From: Mycolicibacter senuensis
GTDB lineage: Bacteria; Actinomycetota; Actinomycetes; Mycobacteriales; Mycobacteriaceae
Length of the DNA stretch: 64,000 bases
Assembly: GCF_002101885.1 (NCBI RefSeq)
Contig: NZ_LQPS01000014.1
Location: 1 to 64,000, forward strand
Direction: 5' to 3'
Shown here: positions 19,685 to 28,403 of the stretch, one piece after another
Position numbering within the stretch: the first letter of the stretch is position 1
How the letters are laid out: each line of letters opens with the position of its first letter
Notes under the pieces: generated by a model
What the model was told of the DNA's origin: nothing
What the model saw: only the letters and a program-made list of their open reading frames with translations
Databases searched by the model: none
Program-made: the position numbers and the translations under genes

Positions 19685-22459
19685 TCACTTGTCGCCCGCC
19701 AGTGGAAGTGGCGGCGCGGACAGTTCCGAGTACCGCTCGAAGAGGATCTCCTGCCGCTGCCGAAAGGTAGGTTCTCCAGGACAGCGGAACGCGGCATCGA
19801 CCAGTTTGTCGAGTTTCAAATGGGCGCTCAGTAGCTCGTCAGGCATGGTGACAGGATCGTAGAGTGACGCAAGTGTTCTGTCTGGGAAGCGGTTCCGTGC
19901 AGCCAGGATCTCAAGCCCAGCAGTGACAATGGTCTTCCTAGACTCATCGTCAACTTCGGGTAACGGCAGGGTGTTCCACACGATGGTGTTGGTGAAGCTC
20001 GGATCCGACTTCATCCTGCCACCGACCGTTCTCTGCCATGTCATAAACATGGACGAGGAGATCATCGCGAATAGGTAACCGTCCGGATCCGGAGACGTGA
20101 ACAGTTTGATCGAGGCGATGACTTCTGCCGGTAGGCGTGCGACGGTGGCAAACTGCCGACTGTCGGTGAACGTTTGTGGAATGCCCAGGTAGTCCGCCTT
20201 GGGCTGACGGATCTCCCCGAACAAGTGTGGAGTTGACGCGATCCGCCTTGTGGCCGCTTTCGTGCTCGCCTCACGCTTGGCCCTGACCGCTCCGAGTCGT
20301 TCCGAAATCAGAGTGCTCGTCACAAGTTCTTCGAGCTGAGCGTCTACGAACCACAGGCACCACCGGTCATCACCGTTGATCAGTTCCTCGCCGCCTCGGT
20401 ATGGTCGAAGATATTTTGCGGCGACAGGGTCCGCAGCCACCTCGTCATAATCCTCGGGTTCGACCGTGAGATAGCCCCAATCGACCGCCTTCGAGCCAGC
20501 GTCCACCTCGGGGAGGCCTGGCGACAACGGCCGCATCCGCTTGGCCACCAGAACATTTGGAGCATCTATCAGGTACGCGTTAAGTTCCTTCACCCGCGTG
20601 ACAGTGGGCCCTGCGCCCCCGTTCGGGGGGTCGATAAGAATCGCTTCACCGGGTGATCGTGTAAACCCGACGATCACACAATGAACTGCGGCTCCGCCAG
20701 AAGCCTCAGAGGTCCATGGGAAGGTTCTGTACGCGAACTTGATCCTCCATCCCGCCGCGAAGATGTGGCCCCAAAGGCTCGGAACTGCTTGGCCCTGCGA
20801 GATCGAGTTCGTCGATACGAAAGCCCACAGTCCTGCAGTTTCCCCGAAGTACTCAATGGCCTGCCGGTACCACCCCGCAACGTAGTCCAGGAACCCGTCG
20901 TACTCACTACCCCAGACCATCCGAAGATCAGCAGTCTCTTCTGCGCTACGTTCCTTCGGTCCGTGGAATGGTGGATTGCCTGCGACGATTACTGATTCCG
21001 ACACCGGACAGTGCTCCTGCCACGACAGCTGGAGTGCATTCCCGACCGCTATCTTCGCTTGGGTTTGAATCGGCAGTCGTTGTGGCGCCTCGCCGAAACG
21101 TTCCTTAAGCTTGAGGTCGCACTGTCGGTCCACCAGGAACATAGCTGTTTCCGCGATTCGTGCCGGCCATTCGTCGATCTCGATGCCGTAGAAGTGATCG
21201 AGCGTCACCTTGAGTGCGAGGGTTGGGTCGAAGGCGAGTTGGGCGGCGCCGGCCAGTTCCTGCAGGCGCTCCATGATGCGCAGCTCTAGGTCGCGCAATT
21301 CGCGGAAGGCCACGATGATGAAATTCCCGCAACCACACGCTGGGTCCATGTACCTGATGTCCCCAAGACGCTTCCAAAGCCGGGTCAGCACCCCCTTCTC
21401 GTCTTTCATCGTTCGGGCCCGGTCGAACTCTGCGCGAAGTTCATCGAGGAACAGCGGGTTGAGGGTCTTGAGGATGTTCTCTTCGGAGGTATAGTGCTCG
21501 CCCAGTTCGCGCCGCGTCTGCGCGTCGCGCACGGACTGGAACATCGACCCGAAGATCGCTGGGCTGATTGTGGACCAATCGACCACGCAGGCGTCGAGCA
21601 CCGCTTCGCGGAAATCCTTGCTAAGCACCGGCAGCGTGATCTTCTCTTGGAAGAGTCCGCCGTTGATGTAGGGCAGAACAGCATTGATTCCGTTCGCCGC
21701 GGCGCCACCGGGCTTATCAAGGGCTTCGAACAGGTCGGTGAGCTGCTCTCCGAGAGTAGAAGCGTCTGCAGGTGTCTGCACATGTATGAACTCGAGGAAG
21801 GCATCGGCTACTGGCACGCCATGTGGGTCCTCCCACATTTCGGTGTCGTCGCCGAACATCAGGAACAAGATGCGTGCAAGGATGATAGAGATTTCGTGGT
21901 CGCGTTTCCTAGCGTCATATGACGGCGAATAGGCCGCTTCGAGCGCAGAGTACATGCGTGCCATTAGTTTTGAGGCTCGTTTGCTTTCGTTGCGTGCCTC
22001 TACGTCGAATGCTTCACGGACCTTTGTGAGCACGGCGTTGGCATCGAGCGCGATGTCGATCGGCAGGCGAATGACATCGAGCCGGGCAGCGAAGTTCGGA
22101 TTGGCCCGACCCTTGCGGTGTCGGTGGCTCGTCAGCCTGGTCGATGTCGAGTTGTCCTTGATGCGGCGCGCCGGCCAGCGCCAGACTTGCTCCTCATCGT
22201 TGTGGAAGATGACCAGTCGGTCAGTGGTGGTCTTGGCGATCAGCCGATCAAGTTCGGCTTCGATCTTCGACCCGGGCTTCTCATCGCAGACCCAGACACG
22301 AAGGCCCTTATAGGATGAGACATTCGTGGCTGTGTAGGTCTGCCCATCATCGGCGGTATAGCTGATCGGTTCGGAATCTGGTGCACTCCAGTTAAGCTCG
22401 TGCAGAAAGAGTTCTTGGAAGAGGTGCTCCTCGACGAGGCTCAATGGGGTATCAGTCAT
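19685..22459 (-). CDS. Large class I SAM-dependent DNA (adenine-N6) methyltransferase, MmeI/type IIG-like
   Basis: The product is 924 aa. Motif I DPACGCGNF (372-380) binds SAM, and motif IV NPPF (495-498) marks an amino-methyltransferase acting on adenine N6. The N-terminal 350 residues are helical, and the C-terminal 350 look like a target-recognition region of the MmeI/type IIG build. I see no clear PD-(D/E)xK nuclease, unlike a true type IIG enzyme, so cleavage probably comes from the coupled PLD-helicase. The ATG at 22459 overlaps the helicase stop by 4 bp. This should be the modification and recognition subunit of the element-borne system. Confidence 0.82.
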   Translation of the reverse strand: MTDTPLSLVEEHLFQELFLHELNWSAPDSEPISYTADDGQTYTATNVSSYKGLRVWVCDEKPGSKIEAELDRLIAKTTTDRLVIFHNDEEQVWRWPARRIKDNSTSTRLTSHRHRKGRANPNFAARLDVIRLPIDIALDANAVLTKVREAFDVEARNESKRASKLMARMYSALEAAYSPSYDARKRDHEISIILARILFLMFGDDTEMWEDPHGVPVADAFLEFIHVQTPADASTLGEQLTDLFEALDKPGGAAANGINAVLPYINGGLFQEKITLPVLSKDFREAVLDACVVDWSTISPAIFGSMFQSVRDAQTRRELGEHYTSEENILKTLNPLFLDELRAEFDRARTMKDEKGVLTRLWKRLGDIRYMDPACGCGNFIIVAFRELRDLELRIMERLQELAGAAQLAFDPTLALKVTLDHFYGIEIDEWPARIAETAMFLVDRQCDLKLKERFGEAPQRLPIQTQAKIAVGNALQLSWQEHCPVSESVIVAGNPPFHGPKERSAEETADLRMVWGSEYDGFLDYVAGWYRQAIEYFGETAGLWAFVSTNSISQGQAVPSLWGHIFAAGWRIKFAYRTFPWTSEASGGAAVHCVIVGFTRSPGEAILIDPPNGGAGPTVTRVKELNAYLIDAPNVLVAKRMRPLSPGLPEVDAGSKAVDWGYLTVEPEDYDEVAADPVAAKYLRPYRGGEELINGDDRWCLWFVDAQLEELVTSTLISERLGAVRAKREASTKAATRRIASTPHLFGEIRQPKADYLGIPQTFTDSRQFATVARLPAEVIASIKLFTSPDPDGYLFAMISSSMFMTWQRTVGGRMKSDPSFTNTIVWNTLPLPEVDDESRKTIVTAGLEILAARNRFPDRTLASLYDPVTMPDELLSAHLKLDKLVDAAFRCPGEPTFRQRQEILFERYSELSAPPLPLAGDK

Positions 22460-25400
22460 GCTTCACGTACTCCGATCGAGCAGACGAGTTTGACGTTGTC
22501 GGTCTCCGATGACTTGATGACCAGGCGGTCTTCCTCATGGAGCTGGTTGAGAAGGTCGGCAATGTCATCGACGCTGTAGCGGTTCCGACGCGCCTGACTG
22601 AGCCGCATTGTCGCGTGCTCGGTGAGGGGCTGTGCGTGCAGTGCGTTGAGTGCGTCAGTCGCCTTCTGGGCGAACAATGTTCCAGCGAGACGCTCCCACA
22701 CCCACTTTCGGATCCCTTTGAGGTTTCCGGCTGCAATTGCCTCGATGGTGAGTGGTCCGTGGATGAGCGCCGTTTGCCGATCAAAGTGATCGGGCCTCAG
22801 TTCTGCTGTGGGGGTGTCGATTTGTGCGCGGAAGGTGCGCATCGCTTCGAGCGGAGTGAGCAGTCTCTCGACGGTTGAGCCGTCGGGGTCTGTGGTAGAT
22901 GTCGCGAACGCGTCGACGCCGGACTCGGTGCTGACGAAGCAAGTGACGTTTCCAGCATTCTCGTCGATGTACTGTTCGCGGGTGCTGTGGACCATGTCCT
23001 GCATGCCGAGCACCCTCTTTGCGGTCTGCGGGTGTTTGGTCTGGGCGTTCGACCAGACAACCCACGCCTCGCTCACGGCATCGGCCTCGCTGTCAGCGTC
23101 GTCCGCGTCATCGCTGACCTTGCCTTTGTAGAAGTCATCGAGAATCTTGATTTCGGCGTCACCGCCGAAGAACTGTTCATCGGAACCGAAAGCTTCAGCC
23201 GCAGCGCCAAGGCGTGCACGGATGCGCTGTCGAAGGTTGATCTGGGCTTCAACATTCTCGTGGCTGATGAGGTAGACGAAGACCTCGTCTGACTTCTGGC
23301 CGACACGGTCGACGCGACCGGCACGCTGGATGATGCGGATAATCGCCCAGGGCAGGTCGTAGTTGACGACGATGTGGGAGTCCTGCAGATTCTGGCCTTC
23401 GGAGAGCACGTCGGTCGCGACGAGCACGTCGATGCCGTCCGCCGGGACTTCTTCAGTGGGCTCCTCCTGCCCCGGGATCTGGTTGGAGTGTGGTGCGAAT
23501 CGGCGAGCTATAGCAGCCGGATCGTCGGTGTTGCCTGAGACGACGGCGACTTTGTCAACACCGGCTCCCTGAAGTGCTTGGGCGACGTATTCAGCGGTGT
23601 CGGCGTATTCAGTGAAGACCAGGACCTTCTCGCCGGGATGGTCGTCGCGGAGCAGGTCGACCAGTGCGTTGATCTTCGAGTCGCGGGTCGAATCCCAGCT
23701 GCCAAACCGGTCGAGCATGCTCGTGAGCGTCTGGTTGTCGCGTTCGAGGTCCTTACGCAACGTTGTTTTGAAGACTGTGGAGTTGACCCACTTCGTCTTT
23801 GCCGGGAGGTTTTTGCGGAGCTCCTCATAGCGGCTGGCGAGCGAGCCGTGTGTTGTCGGGTCGTCCTCAACATCTTCGTCGCTGACGGCGAACTGCTTGT
23901 CTGTGAACGACCCAACAGGGATGGGCAGATTGTTCTGGATCGCATGCAGGAACAGCTCATTGCGAGCGCGTTGACGCTGCAGCGACACGATGAATGAGTG
24001 CCCGGATGAGGACAACCGTTTGAACAGTCCGGTACGGACAAAGCCACTGACGTTCCCTCGCCCGGAGCGGATGTCGTCGAGGATTTTCGTGTCGGACTCG
24101 GTGTGTGCTGCGCGCGGGTTGTCGTAGTCGGCTAGCCGATAGCGCGGCAGTGCGAGAGAGCCCACGGCGTTGAGCGTGTCGTTATCTTCCATGAGTTTCG
24201 CGGGATCGTCGTCGGCGAAGTCGTGGCTGAGGGGACGGGCGATTCGGGTTGGGAAGCGGAACTTCTCTCCGCTCGCGAACTGTAGGTACGGCCGCTGCTC
24301 GATGGTGCCGTCGGGCAACGTCACCGGTTCGGTCTTTGCCGTTCGTTTGATGAAACTTCGGGTTCGCCTCACGAGGTGATCGCTCATGAGCCGGCGCCAA
24401 TCCTCGGCGTGGTCGGACCGCCGGAAGGCGGCGAGTGTGTTGATCTTTCCGTCGACTTTGTCGCGAAGTCCGGGTTCTGCGGCTAGTGCTGCGGTGGGGA
24501 CGATACCGAGGTCCTCGTCGTCGTCGATGTACAGCGCGATCTGGCTGGCGACGTCTTGGAATGCGAGGTTGTACGGGGTTGCGGTAAGGAGCAACACTTT
24601 GGAGGTATTGCGGCGGATGTACTCGTGGATCGCTTCGTAGGCGATGGTGCTGCTGTTGCGTAGGTTGTGCGACTCGTCGCAGATAACCAGGTTGAATCGT
24701 TTGAGCTCTGGGAGCACCCTGTCGGCCATCGAGTACGGGACAACGCGCCCGTTGATTTCGTATTCGTCGAGGTGCTTGGTCCACATGAGTTCTAGGTTCT
24801 TCGGACACAGCACCAACGTCGAATAGTCCTCGGCGGACTGGAGCATTAGAGCCGTCGCGATGGCGGTCAGGGTCTTGCCGAGCCCAACGACGTCGCCAAG
24901 CATGGTTCCGCCTCGGCGAACAATGCGGCGGGCGAGGGTGCGGACTGCGCTCTCTTGATAGTCGAGCAGCAAGTTCTGCATCGATGCCGGCAGGACGTAG
25001 CCGAGTCCGTCTCGGGCGTCTTGGGACAGCGCGTGGCAAACCTTGAGGTAGACCTCGAATGGGGTGGGTTGCTGGCTCGCAGCCCAGGATTCGGAGATCA
25101 GTTGGATGATCTCGGCGGTGATGGGCAGAGAAAACCGGTCGGTCCACCGTGCTTCGAACCATTCGGCGATTTTGTAGTTTGCGTCGGAGTCTTGGACGTC
25201 GATGTTCAGCTCAAGGTTGGTCGTCAAACCGGCATGAGTGAGGTTCGACGACCCGACGTACGCCCAGCGAGAGCCATGCTTCTTCCCCGGCGCATGGAAC
25301 AGGTACGTCTTTCCGTGTAGCGGCTTCTCGGTGAACACCTTCATCTCGACGCTGCCGTCTTCGAGTTGTCGCTTCAGCGTCCGAAGGGTCTGCTGCCCTT

Positions 25401-25758
25401 CGACGGTGGCCAGTCCTCTCATGAGCTGGTTTCGCAGGTGTTTGACGAGCTGGTCCCGGCGGGCCAGGGCCTTCTCCCGGTCGTGAACATCGGACCCGTA
25501 GCCCGGTGGTTGAACCTCTCGCTGAAGGGCGTCGAGAATCTCCTGCGAGTCGGCTGGCGCGACCATTCCGATAAGGACCCGGGCAACCGGATCTACGCCT
25601 GTTCGAGGTTTCGTGTCGACGATGTCGGCCATGCTCGACCAGCCACGAAGGTCGAGATACCCCGTGGCAACGTCGACGGTGTCGAATTCCTTGAGAGAGA
25701 CACGTAGTGCGTCCTTCAAGCGGGTGTCGTCGCTGAGATTGTCGAAGAGGTTCGGCAC
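22456..25758 (-). CDS. PLD-family nuclease fused to SNF2-type helicase
   Basis: The product is 1100 aa. Residues about 1-230 form a phospholipase-D-like domain: H148 and K150 (HGKTYLF), N172 in GSSNLT and E183 in NLELN. This H-K-N-E set is the BfiI-type nuclease arrangement rather than the HKD of lipases. Residues about 260-860 are an SNF2/superfamily 2 helicase with Walker A VGLGKT (291-296), DESH box (ICDESH) and motif VI QRAGRVDRVGQ. The remaining part is helical. It is coupled by ATGA to the methyltransferase. I infer a restriction-like translocase-nuclease that reads the methylation state set by its partner. GTG start at 25758, weak ribosome site. Confidence 0.82.
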   Translation of the reverse strand: MPNLFDNLSDDTRLKDALRVSLKEFDTVDVATGYLDLRGWSSMADIVDTKPRTGVDPVARVLIGMVAPADSQEILDALQREVQPPGYGSDVHDREKALARRDQLVKHLRNQLMRGLATVEGQQTLRTLKRQLEDGSVEMKVFTEKPLHGKTYLFHAPGKKHGSRWAYVGSSNLTHAGLTTNLELNIDVQDSDANYKIAEWFEARWTDRFSLPITAEIIQLISESWAASQQPTPFEVYLKVCHALSQDARDGLGYVLPASMQNLLLDYQESAVRTLARRIVRRGGTMLGDVVGLGKTLTAIATALMLQSAEDYSTLVLCPKNLELMWTKHLDEYEINGRVVPYSMADRVLPELKRFNLVICDESHNLRNSSTIAYEAIHEYIRRNTSKVLLLTATPYNLAFQDVASQIALYIDDDEDLGIVPTAALAAEPGLRDKVDGKINTLAAFRRSDHAEDWRRLMSDHLVRRTRSFIKRTAKTEPVTLPDGTIEQRPYLQFASGEKFRFPTRIARPLSHDFADDDPAKLMEDNDTLNAVGSLALPRYRLADYDNPRAAHTESDTKILDDIRSGRGNVSGFVRTGLFKRLSSSGHSFIVSLQRQRARNELFLHAIQNNLPIPVGSFTDKQFAVSDEDVEDDPTTHGSLASRYEELRKNLPAKTKWVNSTVFKTTLRKDLERDNQTLTSMLDRFGSWDSTRDSKINALVDLLRDDHPGEKVLVFTEYADTAEYVAQALQGAGVDKVAVVSGNTDDPAAIARRFAPHSNQIPGQEEPTEEVPADGIDVLVATDVLSEGQNLQDSHIVVNYDLPWAIIRIIQRAGRVDRVGQKSDEVFVYLISHENVEAQINLRQRIRARLGAAAEAFGSDEQFFGGDAEIKILDDFYKGKVSDDADDADSEADAVSEAWVVWSNAQTKHPQTAKRVLGMQDMVHSTREQYIDENAGNVTCFVSTESGVDAFATSTTDPDGSTVERLLTPLEAMRTFRAQIDTPTAELRPDHFDRQTALIHGPLTIEAIAAGNLKGIRKWVWERLAGTLFAQKATDALNALHAQPLTEHATMRLSQARRNRYSVDDIADLLNQLHEEDRLVIKSSETDNVKLVCSIGVREA

Positions 25759-25833
25759 TGGCGGTTATGTCCTCGAAGTGTGGGCGATCTGGATAAACAA
25801 TTCCTCGGCAACCTTGCCAGAGGCTGCTGTGGG

Positions 25834-26265
25834 TCACTTCACGGTGGGGTTATGCCTTTCTGCTGGTCGCAGCGGTACGATTTTGTCACTTTGGGCCCGA
25901 CTCCATCGCAGTTCGCGGTTCTCAAGCGCCAAGACCTGGATGATGCGTTCGAGCCCGTGGATAGTCACTGTAAGTGCGCTGACGTCGGCGGTAAGTGCTC
26001 TCACGCGTGCCTGGGCGTCGGCGGTCTCCCGGCGCAGCATCAGCAGGATCGGCGGCTCAGTGTTGGTGTTGGCAATCCGGGCGCGGAATTCGTCCTGGAG
26101 ATCGGTGTGCCGGTGAGTGAGGAGCCATCGCTTGACGCGGGACTCCTCGGCGAGTGACTTCACGGTGAGTTTGCCGTCGGAGTGCAGTGGTTTGCCGGCG
26201 ATGAGTCGGTCCATCGCATCGCGGATCGCACGGCGCACTTCCTCGTCATTCTGGCCAGTCATCAC
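25834..26265 (-). CDS. DUF6262-like small protein of the recombinase operon (TnpC-like)
   Basis: The product is 143 aa. The N-terminal half has an HTH-like segment (KLTVKSLAEESRVKRWLLTHRHTDL) and the C-terminal half is a coiled coil (about 75-125, RRETADAQARVRALTADV). This is the build of DUF6262 proteins that follow multi-recombinase operons and of TnpC in Tn554, which is of similar length. The start overlaps the stop of the third recombinase by 4 bp. It probably binds element ends or orients the recombinases. The cargo begins 75 bp downstream in the same direction, so recombinase transcripts may read into the defence genes. Confidence 0.7.
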   Translation of the reverse strand: MMTGQNDEEVRRAIRDAMDRLIAGKPLHSDGKLTVKSLAEESRVKRWLLTHRHTDLQDEFRARIANTNTEPPILLMLRRETADAQARVRALTADVSALTVTIHGLERIIQVLALENRELRWSRAQSDKIVPLRPAERHNPTVK

Positions 26266-28403
26266 GGCGTCCCGCTGCTTCGATGCGCGTCGACAATGGC
26301 CTGGAGCGCGTTGACGCGTTGTTGGAGCCGGCGCCGCAAGGGTATCGGTGTCGTGGGGGAGGCAATCTCGGCTTCGTGCCGCGCGATGGCGTCTTCAACC
26401 TGGGCGATGTTCTCGTCGGTTCGGGCAATGTTGCCGCATCCGGGTTGGCAGTGTGAGACGTCGGGGGATCGCAGTTCGTTCGCGGCGGTCTGCCTATCGG
26501 GGTGGCAGAGGGCCTTGGACTGGTCGTAGCAGCAGGTAACGAACTGTTGCGGGTTGTCGTAGATGCGCAGTTGCGGGTTGGCGCGTAGGGCGGCTGCCTG
26601 CTTGTTGCTCATGTAGCGGCCGCGGAATTGCCGGTCGAACAGGTGGATGGCCTGGGTGTATCGGTCGGCGGCCGGGCCGCTGACCTGCTCACCGTTTTCG
26701 AGGCGCTGGTGTGCGTCTTCGAGGTAGTCGGCACGGGCGAGGGCTTCTTCCATCGGGAAGACGTCTCGCAGCCCGCTGGTGACCCGTGATCCGTAACCGT
26801 CGGTGGTGTAACCACGCAGGTGTCCGTACTGCACGCCGAGGGCCACACGGCCGCCCGGTTTGCGGTAGATGAACCAGGCCAAGGTTCGCCTGAACCGCTT
26901 GACGGTCACGGCTTCGTCGGGATCAGCGGGGACCACCTCATGCGTGCGTCCGAGTCTCAGGGCGGCGCGGTTGCTCCAGTCGATCAAGTCCTGGATGCGG
27001 TCGCGGACCATGCGGGCGTGCACGGCCTTTCCTGCGTTGACCCCGCAGGGCCACAGCGCGAAGGCGTCGATCGGAAACAGAAGTTGGGAGGTCGGGTTCA
27101 GTGCTTCCATCACCGTGATGGCTTTCGCCACGGGTGCGATGGCCAGCCAGGGTTGTTCTCGCTCGACGCCGGCGGGTATCGCGTTGCCTGACTTATCAAG
27201 TGCGCCTTTGAAGGTTCTGCCGTAGATGCGGTAGTGGAGCTGCCCGGTCGCGGGATCGGTGTGGGTTCGGCAGCAGCCGCGCTCCAATGCACGGCATTCC
27301 TCCCCGCGCATGCCGGTCAGGTAGGCGACGATGACGAACGCGGCGGTGGCTAGGTGGCGGCAGAGCTCCTCGACCTCGTAGAAGTTGATGGCGGGGGTCC
27401 AGGCCTTCCCGCCGACGGAGCCCGTGATCGGCATTGGCAAGTCCGCGTCATCGCTGGCACTCAGGCCGGCTATCGGCCAGCGCGGATACATCACCTGTGT
27501 CTGTTCGGGAGACAGGCCCAGCTGCCAACCGATAAATCCTTTTGCCAGCAAGCGCATGTGCGGCCGATTGGGGGCCACCCACCCGGGCACTGTCTGCGAC
27601 TCCTGACGGGACTGCTGGACGTACGCGCGAAACCGTTGATAGGGCGTGAGTGCCAGGAGGCTCCGCGGGACATCGCGCGGTGTCGCTTTGAGTGCCTTCG
27701 CGGAAAGGATGTCGTCGCTGAAGTCGGTGACGAAGCGCATCGCCCATACCAGTAGGCCGGCCATCGTCTGCGGATGGATGGGGGTCGTCTTGTTCTCACT
27801 GGTCCAGTTCCCGGGGCCAAGCACCGATGCCCTGCCCGTGTGGCTGTTCTCCCAGGGTGGTTGTGCGAGGCGATCGGCTTCGGGGAGATACGGGGCGTAG
27901 AGCCAGGAGCGGGTCACAGCGAAGAGCGCATTCCCCACGTTCTCGCGTGAGCCGTGGTGTCGTTTGAGGTGATCCGCATATTCGTCGTAGGTAGCATCGG
28001 TGACCGCGCTGAACTCGTGAATGTCCTTGTCCGCCAGCCAGGTCATCCACTGCCGAAGGAAACGCGCGAAGATGCACACCGTTGCCGGGGCGAGTTGGCT
28101 GCGCGCCGCAGAGGAGCGTTCCAGATCCTCGACCGGTGTCGGCTTGTTGATGCTCGCCCAGATCAATCGCTTGGCCGTGGCGACATAGGGCGCGGGAAAG
28201 GTGTCGAAGACGATGCTCAACGTGCCCGACACGGTCTGCTTCTGCACCAATGGTGTGAGATCCCAGCGGTTGTCGCCCACCGTGGAGAGGTTTCCTCGTC
28301 GTGCTTCAGGCACGCGCTCGATGTCGGCGATGACCGGTTCGGAGTCGTCAAGTTCGAGCTGGAAAGGCTGCTGTGGCCACGGGTTGGCTGCGGCGGTGCT
28401 CAT
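26262..28403 (-). CDS. Tyrosine recombinase, third of trio (long, TnpB-like)
   Basis: The product is 713 aa, much longer than simple phage integrases. The catalytic domain starts near residue 350: arginine box YLTGMRGEECRAL, second box KRFRRTLAWFI with R but no canonical His, and QYGHLRGYTTDGYG carrying the GH and the nucleophilic Tyr. C-terminal of this is a cysteine- and histidine-containing extension (VTCCYDQSKALC, then CQPGCG) that may bind zinc. The ATG overlaps the middle recombinase by 4 bp. Together with the other two it should excise and integrate the element. Confidence 0.78.
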   Translation of the reverse strand: MSTAAANPWPQQPFQLELDDSEPVIADIERVPEARRGNLSTVGDNRWDLTPLVQKQTVSGTLSIVFDTFPAPYVATAKRLIWASINKPTPVEDLERSSAARSQLAPATVCIFARFLRQWMTWLADKDIHEFSAVTDATYDEYADHLKRHHGSRENVGNALFAVTRSWLYAPYLPEADRLAQPPWENSHTGRASVLGPGNWTSENKTTPIHPQTMAGLLVWAMRFVTDFSDDILSAKALKATPRDVPRSLLALTPYQRFRAYVQQSRQESQTVPGWVAPNRPHMRLLAKGFIGWQLGLSPEQTQVMYPRWPIAGLSASDDADLPMPITGSVGGKAWTPAINFYEVEELCRHLATAAFVIVAYLTGMRGEECRALERGCCRTHTDPATGQLHYRIYGRTFKGALDKSGNAIPAGVEREQPWLAIAPVAKAITVMEALNPTSQLLFPIDAFALWPCGVNAGKAVHARMVRDRIQDLIDWSNRAALRLGRTHEVVPADPDEAVTVKRFRRTLAWFIYRKPGGRVALGVQYGHLRGYTTDGYGSRVTSGLRDVFPMEEALARADYLEDAHQRLENGEQVSGPAADRYTQAIHLFDRQFRGRYMSNKQAAALRANPQLRIYDNPQQFVTCCYDQSKALCHPDRQTAANELRSPDVSHCQPGCGNIARTDENIAQVEDAIARHEAEIASPTTPIPLRRRLQQRVNALQAIVDAHRSSGTP

